Of a stretch of 32,418 bases of DNA, positions 25,828-32,418 are shown piece after piece; position 1 is the first letter of the stretch; every line of letters starts with the position of its first letter. A program made the translations under genes and the position numbers. The stretch covers positions 1-32,418 of the forward strand of contig JAJFUH010000201.1 in the NCBI GenBank assembly GCA_021372535.1. Reading direction: 5' to 3'. Below the pieces are notes generated by a model that did not search any database, was not told where the DNA came from, and saw only the letters and a program-made list of their open reading frames with translations. Source of the DNA: a bacterium (GTDB lineage Bacteria; Latescibacterota; Latescibacteria; Latescibacterales; Latescibacteraceae).

Positions 25828-25861
25828 TTGACAGGGGGATAATTTTTACTATTTTGATATA
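25828..25861 (+). promoter_or_regulatory. Sigma-70-like promoter upstream of the AT-rich gene
   Basis: TTGACA (25828-25833), a 16-nt spacer and TATTTT (25850-25855) followed by GATATA match the box arrangement at 21675-21702 on the other strand. The leader to the next ATG (26027) would be about 165 nt and contains a weak hairpin. Confidence 0.55.
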
Positions 25862-26026
25862 GGTATATTATGGGCATGGATGACTGCGGAGGGAGCAGCC
25901 CATGCACAAAACTATGATATATCAAGAGTTATTGACAAAATGAGATTCGATTAGAGGGTGCCTCATACAGAAATTATAGCTGCATTGGGTTGAATGTAAG
26001 TTGTGCATAAATGAAAGAAAATTATC

Positions 26027-26890
26027 ATGAATAGATACATATATATTGGAACCTTTGTGATTGCACTTGGAACATTATTGATGGCTCAAATATTTGAAAA
26101 TGAAAAGTTGATTGTGATTGGCGGAATTATTAATGCTGTGGGGCTATTTTTGATGACGAAGGGCTCACTAATCAGCAGCAAAAAGGATAAATCCGAAATT
26201 GTAGAAAAAATTAAGGGGTTTAGAGAAGAAATGACAGAAATGAAGGGCACGATAACGAATAAAGAGTCATTGAATAAAATTGATAAAATTGAACATGAAT
26301 TTAATGAATGGGCTGAAGCTTTTATCGGTAATATTGAAAGCAAGAAAGTTGAACATGAAAAAAGCGAAATCATTTTAAAAGAGAAAGAAATTAATCTCAG
26401 TAAAAAATGGATGCATATTTATCAATACACTTTTGAATTAATTCCACAGATGTTAAAAGCTTATAACCAAAAGGCAAAGAATAAAATTGAATTTATAATA
26501 CCTGAATTGCCCAAAAACCTTTTTGACAAAGAGGTAGAATCATTTAAAAGCTCAATTATTTTTAGTGAAAGTACTGCTTGGACAATTACCTTAAAAATTA
26601 AAAAACCATACAAAGAAGATAAGATTCCTTCTATTATGATAAACTTTCACTTTGTGAATTCTCCGGGTGAAAATGTCAGAATAGTTGCGGAGAGAGACTT
26701 TCCCAAAGAATTTCTTTTTTTGTCTTTTGACCTTAAGAATAAATACTTTGATATTTATGAAAATGATAGTAATATCAATTTCGGAGATATTAAAAGCAGA
26801 TACTCAATTAGTAATGATAATTATAAAAATTCAATTAAGGATTTATTTACTGCCTTAATTGAATTTCAAATAGTAAATTTAAAGAGCTGA
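26027..26890 (+). CDS. Two-helix membrane protein with coiled coil, unrecognised
   Basis: The 287-residue protein has two hydrophobic helices at about residues 4-20 and 28-45. A charged, Lys/Glu-rich region predicted to form a coiled coil follows (about 52-130), and then a mixed alpha/beta C-terminal domain. I do not recognise the family. It is strikingly AT-rich and uses codons such as AAA, ATT and GAA far more than neighbouring genes, so it was probably acquired from elsewhere. The ribosome-binding site is weak (AAAG). A pair of attC-like boxes lies just downstream (26907-26913 and 26962-26968). A membrane-anchored accessory or defence function is conceivable but cannot be shown. Confidence 0.7.
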   Translation: MNRYIYIGTFVIALGTLLMAQIFENEKLIVIGGIINAVGLFLMTKGSLISSKKDKSEIVEKIKGFREEMTEMKGTITNKESLNKIDKIEHEFNEWAEAFIGNIESKKVEHEKSEIILKEKEINLSKKWMHIYQYTFELIPQMLKAYNQKAKNKIEFIIPELPKNLFDKEVESFKSSIIFSESTAWTITLKIKKPYKEDKIPSIMINFHFVNSPGENVRIVAERDFPKEFLFLSFDLKNKYFDIYENDSNINFGDIKSRYSISNDNYKNSIKDLFTALIEFQIVNLKS

Positions 26891-26906
26891 CAGCACAGAA
26901 AACATT

Positions 26907-26968
26907 GTATAACAAGAACATCCAGCGGACGTTGAGATAACGTGTAAATATTTATACTACTGTTATGC
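26907..26968 (+). other. attC-like segment
   Basis: GTATAAC (26907-26913) and GTTATGC (26962-26968) are complementary except for one position and stand 62 bp apart, in the size range of integron attC sites. Inside is the hairpin ACGTT-GAGAT-AACGT. The inner pairing boxes are not clear, and no integron integrase is in the window, so this is tentative. Confidence 0.3.
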
Positions 26969-27150
26969 TACGCATAGCTGATTTTATTTGTAAGCTCCCA
27001 TTTAATATCGATCCTATCATAATAATTATCCAACCAGCACCCTACTATTCTCTTTTTCCTCCCGCATCTCAAATCCTCTTACCCCCCCTTCATCAAACTA
27101 ACTATCGCTTCCTTTGATTTATTAATATAATAACCATCGTTATTTTTCTC

Positions 27151-27179
27151 TTGACTTATCCAGTGAAATTGTTTATATT
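27151..27179 (+). promoter_or_regulatory. Strong sigma-70-like promoter
   Basis: TTGACT (27151-27156), an exact 17-nt spacer, and TATATT (27174-27179) differ from the consensus boxes at one and two positions. The predicted start is near 27186. A terminator hairpin begins only about 11 nt later. Confidence 0.65.
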
Positions 27180-27196
27180 ACCTCTCGGTAATAAGT

Positions 27197-27218
27197 GAGC
27201 GACTACGCTCTTTTTTTT
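27197..27218 (+). terminator. Rho-independent terminator just after a promoter
   Basis: GAGCG (27197-27201), loop ACTA, CGCTC (27206-27210), then eight T. The stem is short but GC-rich and the U tract is ideal. Transcripts from 27186 would be about 30 nt unless read through. Confidence 0.65.
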
Positions 27219-27271
27219 GCGCTGATTAATAACGTCTGTTAGTTATATGAATGTTTAATACAAACACCTGT

Positions 27272-27645
27272 TGCAGGCAGAAGGCTTTAAAGGCAGGCAT
27301 AAGGCTTTAAAGGCAGGCATAAGGCAAAAGGCATAAGGCATAAGGGGGAAAGAATAAAGACAGGTAATAAGGTATAGGGGGAAAAAGAGACAAATAGAGG
27401 CTTCGGCTCTCTTCCTGAAGGTTTGAGATGGGTCCCCGATTAATGATTCGGGGACGACGGGTGGTGCTGTGCGGATTATTTTCACTCAGTGCCTTTTTTC
27501 AATTCACTCAGTGCCTTTGTCACCGTTTTCTCATACACTCAGTGCCTCAGTGCCTTTGCCCCTTAATCACTGTTTTTTCATTCACTTGTGCCTTATGCCT
27601 TTTGCCTTATGCCTGTTTTTTATACCTTGTGCCTTCTGCCTTTTT
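27272..27645. repeat. Aggcataagg word array with a 25-nt perfect inverted repeat
   Basis: Words built from aggcataagg are stacked at about 27272-27345, and reverse-complement words (tgccttatgcc, cactcagtgcc) at about 27482-27645. A 25-nt segment at 27314-27338 is exactly complementary to 27591-27615. The array lies directly upstream of the third lyase gene. Confidence 0.75.
27433..27454. repeat. Isolated copy of the cloverleaf hairpin
   Basis: This 22-nt palindrome (TCCCCGA and TCGGGGA type arms) is the exact reverse complement of 14277-14298, the middle hairpin of the cloverleaf element. Here it stands without the closing stem or the other two hairpins. Confidence 0.75.
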
Positions 27646-27709
27646 TCCCGATATTACCGGATATTTCCTGCGCCTGAACTTACATACATATCATCCCGTG
27701 AGGTCATCA

Positions 27710-30682
27710 ATGAAAATCCGCTCCGCAGTTCCCCCGATCGTTATTGTGCTCTGCCTGTTGTCCTGCGGCAGGCAGGCAACGCGCCGTGACAGCATCGCCA
27801 TCCCGACCGGCCCGGATACCGCAATCAAACGTGACGGCAACATCGAAAAAATCGCGTGGGACAAGGATGGCAGCGTTGTCTGGGATGCTCCGGTGGGAGA
27901 CCGCGTCCTCTGCGCATTTCCCCTGCCCGAAGGGGTGCGGCTCGACAACTACGGGCTCTGCAAGTTCGACATACGGATTACCGGAGGGCCGGTCGATGTC
28001 ATGATCTTTATCGAACGCCCCGGGGAAAAACACATGGTCTACCGTCCCATCGACGTCAACATGCCGCGCCCCGGATGGCAGACCATTCACCTCGACCTGA
28101 ATCAGCCGGAGATCATCCGTCAGAGCCATTTCACCTACGACCGTCCGGGCATAGCGTTCAACCTCTGGGCGATGAATACGGGGTATCCCGAACAGGAAGC
28201 CTCGCGTAAAATCGAGATCAGAAACGTGCGGCTTACCAGACGATTCCTCGATGTCAGGTGGAACGAGGTCGATTATAGCACCATTCCCGACCGGTCGGGC
28301 GATCTCATATATGAATATCCCGTCACGGTCTATAACAAGGATACGAAATCCCGCACAGTGCATGCACGGCTCGATTGTCCGGACAGCGGTTATGGAACGG
28401 GCATCATTACACCGGGGAAAGCGGTTCTCGCCCCCGGCGATTCGATGGTCTGCATGGCAGTTCTTCGTCTTCCCGCAGAGCGCCTGAAACAGCTGCCGGT
28501 GCTGTACTGCGAATGGTTCATGCCGGTGTTTTCGCTGGAAGGTATCTCCGACTCCGACGAGAGCATTCTCCGTTCGAGCGACAGAATCAGCCTGCCCCTC
28601 ATTATCATGCCGCGCGCGGAAATCCCGTTCGCACTCTTCGACAGCGATGGTCTCCGTCAGATGCGCGAGCGGTATAAATCCACGGACTGGGGACGGAAGG
28701 AAGGCGATGCCGTCATCGCAGCCGCCGAGAAGATACTCGCGAGCGACCTCACGATCCCCGATGGTCCCGGATGGGCGCGCGCCTACTATTACTGCGAGGA
28801 ACACCGCTGCGTCCTCCAGTACCAGGGGCCGGGCAAGCATTACTGCCCGGTTGGCGGCGAATACCGTACGGTGGATTTCGAGGGAGTCGACCTCGACCGT
28901 GACTACCGCGCCGGGGAGCATGACCGGTGCAGGGCATGGACGCGGACGCTCGCGCTCGCATATGCGCTGACCGGGGATGCGCGGTTCAGCACAGGGGCGC
29001 TCACCATCATCAACCAGTACCGGAAGAACTACTTCACGTACGACTGGCTCGATCTCGATGTCTCGAACAAAACGATCGACAAGGGAAGGCTCCATTTCGC
29101 CAAGTACATGGAGACATACGGGTTCAGGGCCATGATCGAGGCGCTCGATCTCCTCCGGGCGACCGGCGGGGTTCCCGATGACGAAGCGCAGGGGATAATC
29201 CGCGAGCTCTTCCTGCCCGCTCTAACGGAGATAGCCGACTACCGCATGGACATGCTCTGCCGTCAGACGACCATTACGGCAACGGCGCTCATCGGCGGTC
29301 TCACTTTCAACCATGCGCCGCTTGTGGCCTTTGCGGCACGGAGCCCGTACGGGTATTTCGGGCTGCGCCGGTGGGGAGCCACCGCGGACGGCATCGGGCA
29401 CGGTCACGGGTATGCACAGAACGGATACACGACCCACTGTGTCGAGATGGCCGAATTCCTGTACCGCATCGGCCTCGATACGTTCGATGAAGAACTGAAG
29501 CGTCTCATTGACGGATCGTTCTGGTGGAGCGAACCGATGAATCCATCGGCCATGGCGCAGGCATTCTCGATCGCCGCCCGTCACTATCCCGATCCCGTGT
29601 ACCGTAAATACGCCAGCCGCTCACTCATCGGTGGCGAGCCGCCCGCATACAGAGGCGGTGACATCGACCTGACTGTCCCGCCCACGGTGAATTTTCCCAA
29701 TTCCGGGCTTACCATACTCCGAAGGCCGCTCGACAGCGGTACGCTCGACGCCGAATTCAAGTGGAGCATGCCGGACAACCGGGGCTCGTTCTCGGTGATG
29801 TCGCTGGGGCTGAACTTCTACGGATACCGGTGCCAGAGCTACCCGGGGCATTTCAACTGGGGATCGACCGACCTCCATCACAAGTGGCAGATACAGTCGG
29901 CCTCTCATACGACAATCGTCGTCGACCGTCACAACCAGTCGGGTATGAAAGACTACTTCAAGGGGCACTACATGCCCCATCCCTCGCGCCAGATATTCTT
30001 CGAGGACGGCCCCGACGCGGCGGTGACCATGGCATACAACGACCGTATCTATCCCGGAGTCCGTATCTGGCGGACGGTATGCGTCATGGACGGCGCCTGT
30101 CTCATCATCGACTCGCTCCGTTCGGAGGCCGAGCACACGTATGACTGGTGGTTCCACGGCGTTCCCGATCATTCCAACGGCCGCGAGGGATTATCGCTCG
30201 TCCTGAATCCACGTCCGGAACCGCTCGGAAATGAGGACGGGTACGAGATGGTACAGAATCTTTCATCGGCATCGACCGACAGCGATTTCGGGAGCGACTG
30301 GATCATACCGGCAGAGGGCAGCCGGGGACGGCTCACCCTGTCGATGCGCGCGCTCAACACCGCGCCGGTCGAGGTTGTTCATGGATTCGAGTGGTCGTAC
30401 CAGTACCGGACGCCGGAAAAGGAATTCGTGGTTCTCCGGCGCGACAAGGCGCGGAACGCCGATTTCTGCGTCCTGCTCGAACCGCACAAGGGCGCGGCGA
30501 AGCTGACGAAATACGAGCGGTTCATTCCCGCGGATGAAAAGGGGAACCCGGTTGACAGCGCCATAGGATTGAACATCACGCTCAGCGGGAAATCTTTCGA
30601 AATCGTGTCAAACCCGGAAGGACATACGGTGAAAACGGTCAGGGGAACGACTGACAAGGTGTTCTCGGTGGGGCGGAGATAA
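27710..30682 (+). CDS. Heparinase II/III-like lyase C, putative lipoprotein
   Basis: The 990-residue protein begins at 27710 (GAGG upstream), where a lipoprotein signal appears: PPIVIVLCLLSC, with Cys20 as the lipidation site. The reading frame is open further upstream but only through repeat sequence. Residues about 45-190 look like a carbohydrate-binding-type beta-sandwich. An Ig-like segment follows, then an alpha/alpha toroid (about 310-640) with QTTITATALIGGLTFN and DGIGHGHGYAQNGYTTH. The C-terminal heparinase II/III-like sandwich has ASHTTIVVDRHNQSG and DGACLIIDSLRSE. It should be surface- or periplasm-anchored and cleave a uronate-containing chain. It is far from lyases A and B in sequence. 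A perfect terminator follows at 30784. Confidence 0.85.
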   Translation: MKIRSAVPPIVIVLCLLSCGRQATRRDSIAIPTGPDTAIKRDGNIEKIAWDKDGSVVWDAPVGDRVLCAFPLPEGVRLDNYGLCKFDIRITGGPVDVMIFIERPGEKHMVYRPIDVNMPRPGWQTIHLDLNQPEIIRQSHFTYDRPGIAFNLWAMNTGYPEQEASRKIEIRNVRLTRRFLDVRWNEVDYSTIPDRSGDLIYEYPVTVYNKDTKSRTVHARLDCPDSGYGTGIITPGKAVLAPGDSMVCMAVLRLPAERLKQLPVLYCEWFMPVFSLEGISDSDESILRSSDRISLPLIIMPRAEIPFALFDSDGLRQMRERYKSTDWGRKEGDAVIAAAEKILASDLTIPDGPGWARAYYYCEEHRCVLQYQGPGKHYCPVGGEYRTVDFEGVDLDRDYRAGEHDRCRAWTRTLALAYALTGDARFSTGALTIINQYRKNYFTYDWLDLDVSNKTIDKGRLHFAKYMETYGFRAMIEALDLLRATGGVPDDEAQGIIRELFLPALTEIADYRMDMLCRQTTITATALIGGLTFNHAPLVAFAARSPYGYFGLRRWGATADGIGHGHGYAQNGYTTHCVEMAEFLYRIGLDTFDEELKRLIDGSFWWSEPMNPSAMAQAFSIAARHYPDPVYRKYASRSLIGGEPPAYRGGDIDLTVPPTVNFPNSGLTILRRPLDSGTLDAEFKWSMPDNRGSFSVMSLGLNFYGYRCQSYPGHFNWGSTDLHHKWQIQSASHTTIVVDRHNQSGMKDYFKGHYMPHPSRQIFFEDGPDAAVTMAYNDRIYPGVRIWRTVCVMDGACLIIDSLRSEAEHTYDWWFHGVPDHSNGREGLSLVLNPRPEPLGNEDGYEMVQNLSSASTDSDFGSDWIIPAEGSRGRLTLSMRALNTAPVEVVHGFEWSYQYRTPEKEFVVLRRDKARNADFCVLLEPHKGAAKLTKYERFIPADEKGNPVDSAIGLNITLSGKSFEIVSNPEGHTVKTVRGTTDKVFSVGRR

Positions 30683-30727
30683 CCGAAACGGTATCGCAAT
30701 TACTATGAACTATCCCGCAGTAAATTG

Positions 30728-30748
30728 CGAGGAATTCTTTCGATTAAA
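30728..30748. repeat. Dispersed 21-nt word
   Basis: The segment from CGAGGAATTCTTT to GATTAAA matches 20332-20352 at 20 of 21 positions, same strand. Its left neighbour forms a CGCA/TGCG hairpin. It lies between the lyase C stop and its terminator. Confidence 0.6.
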
Positions 30749-30783
30749 AACAATCCGAATACAAATACATGGCATCTTGACAA

Positions 30784-30818
30784 GCAGGGACAGGTCGCAA
30801 CCTGTCCCTGCCTTTTTT
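30784..30818 (+). terminator. Rho-independent terminator of lyase C
   Basis: GCAGGGACAGGT (30784-30795) and ACCTGTCCCTGC (30800-30811) form a perfect 12-bp stem with loop CGCA, followed by C and six T. It stands 101 nt after the stop codon and before the convergent isomerase-like gene. Confidence 0.9.
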
Positions 30819-30908
30819 CAATCATAACCGGACATTATTGTTAACATACTTCTGTTCATGAAAAATCCGGTGGAATTCGGTTTTTCCCTTTCCTTGGTAA
30901 AAGCACCG

Positions 30909-32360
30909 CTATGCCTCCTCGACGACCTCGAAACCGAGCAGGGCGGCAATGTTGTATACCGGCCGCTTCAGATCGCCGAAAAACGTGACGCGGTGCCAGC
31001 CCCATTCGTCCCAGTAGTTCAGAAGCTTGTAAACATCGCCTTTCACCTCGACCGCAAGCTTGGTGCGGCAGGCCTTGTCATCATCGACATTTTCTCTGGT
31101 AATACCCTGGTGGAAAATCACCTGTTTCCTGTTGTGATCGAACTCTATGGTCGTCGTCATCTCACCGAGCGGAAAGAGTGATCGGTCGCATGCTCCCTTT
31201 CGGTCTTCCGAGTGATCGCGGATATGATAGGGATTGGACGGTCCCTTTGGGCCGAACACCTTTGTGGTTGCCATACAGTGGGAATAAATAATCTGGTTTT
31301 TCGAAGTGTCGATCACGGGATCGGAGATGAATCCGGGACGGCCCACCAGATAGGTCATGAGCAGCTTGGTTATCGCGGAGCGCTGATCGGCTTCGCACCC
31401 GCCCACCAATCCGCTGTTATCGAGCTCCATGAATCCGAGGCACGGATATGCCTCCACCATATTCCCGCTGTAAATCCCGCCGAGACAGTTCACCGTTATG
31501 CCCTGGGCGTGGTTCTGCAGCAACAAAGTATACATCGCCAGATACATGGCCGCGGCTTTCTCTATCTCCGCACGGGAAGGCTCCACAACCTTTTCGGCAT
31601 TGTCAATCCAGAGATCGGCAATTTTTTTCGCTTCCGACGGTTTGATTTGTTTGTAGGCATCGTTTATTTCGCTGAATTCCGTCTTACGCATCGTCGTCCC
31701 GTACACTTCGCCAATCCGTTTATCGGTATCGGCGCCGACAACGAGTATGGTCGAGGTTTTGAGCTTCTTCAGGCATTCGAAGCACCGGACAGCGTCGACG
31801 ACATCCTCGAAATTCGATGAGGAAACGGCGACAATCCTGCGGTGCTCTCTCCGTGCACGGGCTTAGGTGGTACGGTAGTCTCCGGTTCCGGCGAAAAGAT
31901 CATCGACGAATATCGTCGGTTTCCCTGAAGCGGCAATCGTTTCCGACATATCGCCCCAGAGACATCCGACAAGGTATACGATGTACCCGTCCACCTCGCT
32001 GTCGCCGGCCAGGATTTTATTCGCTGTCTCGACAGTGCCGGTATCGACGCTCACCGGTAGAAACTCGACAGCCGGACACTGTTCCTGCAGCATTTGTGTG
32101 ACTTTCTGAATCCGCCCCTTGAAATCATACCCGATGTTCGGCCAGTTCGGCTTTGTCGGGTCGGGATAAGCGAAAATGAGCCGAATCCTCGCTTTTTCAG
32201 TGCTCTGAGCAGAAAATTCGGTAGGAAAAGCCAGCAATGGGACACCCAGTGAAGACAGGGCTGAAATACCGGCGGCGCAGGACAGACAACCGCCCAAAAA
32301 GGTACGCCTCGACAGTCCGCAGGCACAACTCCCGTGATCATGTGCTTTAACCGATTCCAT
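30909..32360 (-). pseudogene. Tat-exported L-fucose/arabinose-isomerase-like gene with in-frame TAA
   Basis: One reading frame of 484 codons runs from the ATG at 32360 (GGGGAGG 5 nt upstream) to 30909 but is cut by a TAA at 31863-31865 (codon 166). Before it, a Cys-rich Tat signal (GLSRRTFLGG) leads into a sugar-isomerase N-terminal domain (VEFLPVSVDTGTVETANK). After it, the frame continues without shift as ARARREHRRIVAVSSSNFED and then an L-fucose-isomerase-like C-terminal part (NCLGGIYSGNMVEAYPCLGF, FPLGEMTTTIEF). The stop probably replaced a Tyr codon, one base away. The second half could only be made from an internal start such as the GTG at 31706. A sequencing error is possible. Export of an isomerase by Tat is odd in itself. 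Confidence 0.82.
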
Positions 32361-32418
32361 GTACACCTCCCCAACTCATTACATGAATGACATTATGCTG
32401 TTGTTATGTCTCATTTCA

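Larger units (their letters stand above)
25492..26026. other. Intergenic region with repeat words and a promoter
   Basis: No gene is supported. The stretch holds the doubled CGCGGATTTACGCGG word (25547-25590), a CTTTGTCC/CTTCTGTCC low-complexity run on 25637-25680, and a promoter (25828-25861) for the next gene. ATGGG (25870-25874) and CCCAT (25909-25913) can pair around CTGC/GCAG in the leader. Confidence 0.55.
26891..27709. other. Long intergenic region with regulatory-like signals and word repeats
   Basis: No gene is supported in this 819-bp stretch. It contains an attC-like segment (26907-26968), a promoter followed immediately by a terminator (27151-27218), two arms of a word-repeat array (about 27272-27345 and 27482-27645), and an isolated copy of the 22-nt hairpin found in the cloverleaf element (27433-27454). 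A frame from 27428 is open into the next gene, but its first 94 codons translate repeat sequence. Confidence 0.7.

Noticed and set aside
27272-27345. CRISPR array
   Set aside because: The repeated words are about 10 nt, uneven and without unique spacers of constant length, and no cas genes are present.
27428-27709. N-terminal extension of lyase C by 94 residues
   Set aside because: It translates the word-repeat array and a palindrome. A proper ribosome-binding site and a lipoprotein signal appear at 27710.
31863-31865. Recoding of TAA as a sense codon in the isomerase-like gene
   Set aside because: TAA ends other intact genes here, such as the GH3 gene, and no recoding signal is visible. 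A mutation or sequencing error is simpler.

Overview
The window looks like a chromosomal segment from an uncultured, polysaccharide-degrading, Gram-negative bacterium of the FCB type. Latescibacterota or a related candidate phylum is my best guess. I base this on gene content only: many exported carbohydrate-active enzymes, an extracellular propeller protein ending in a YPNPFN-type/FlgD-like sorting domain, several Tat-exported sugar-oxidoreductase-like proteins, and intergenic spaces packed with hairpin repeats. No rRNA, tRNA or CRISPR array was seen.

Layout. (1) 405-3089 (+): an exported GH3 glycosidase with a PA14 insert. (2) 3658-16586 (-): a run of exported proteins. In transcription order these are a 13-repeat beta-propeller protein, heparinase II/III-like protein B, a GH42-like protein, heparinase II/III-like protein A and two sialate-O-acetylesterase-like (SASA) esterases. 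(3) 17121-25491 (+): four paralogous Gfo/Idh/MocA-like proteins followed by an aldo/keto-reductase-like protein. Four of these five carry a twin-arginine (Tat) signal. The array is interrupted at 19.5-21.7 kb by a minus-strand accessory block holding a HicBA toxin-antitoxin pair, an unrecognised gene and a nonsense-mutated DUF2442 relic. (4) 26027-26890 (+): an AT-rich two-helix membrane protein of foreign appearance. (5) 27710-30682 (+): a third heparinase II/III-like protein, apparently a lipoprotein, followed by a clear terminator. (6) 30909-32360 (-): a Tat-exported L-fucose/arabinose-isomerase-like gene broken by an in-frame TAA.

How the genes may work together. Esterases would strip acetyl groups from a glycan. 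Heparinase-type lyases would cleave uronate-containing chains. GH3 and GH42-like enzymes would trim the oligosaccharides. The GH3 gene and the three lyases sit in separate transcription units, so the locus is a loose catabolic island rather than one operon, and I saw no SusC/SusD pair, transporter or regulator. The target glycan cannot be read from the sequence.

Most unusual points. The four Gfo/Idh/MocA-like proteins all replace the family EKP motif with NRP, and the adjacent aldo/keto reductase appears to have lost three of its four catalytic residues. The window therefore holds a Tat-exported array of what look like pseudo-oxidoreductases, or enzymes with new chemistry. Separately, several intergenic regions contain compact elements made of a closing stem around abutting hairpins, including a 73-bp element that folds as an exact four-way junction with no unpaired base at the junction.
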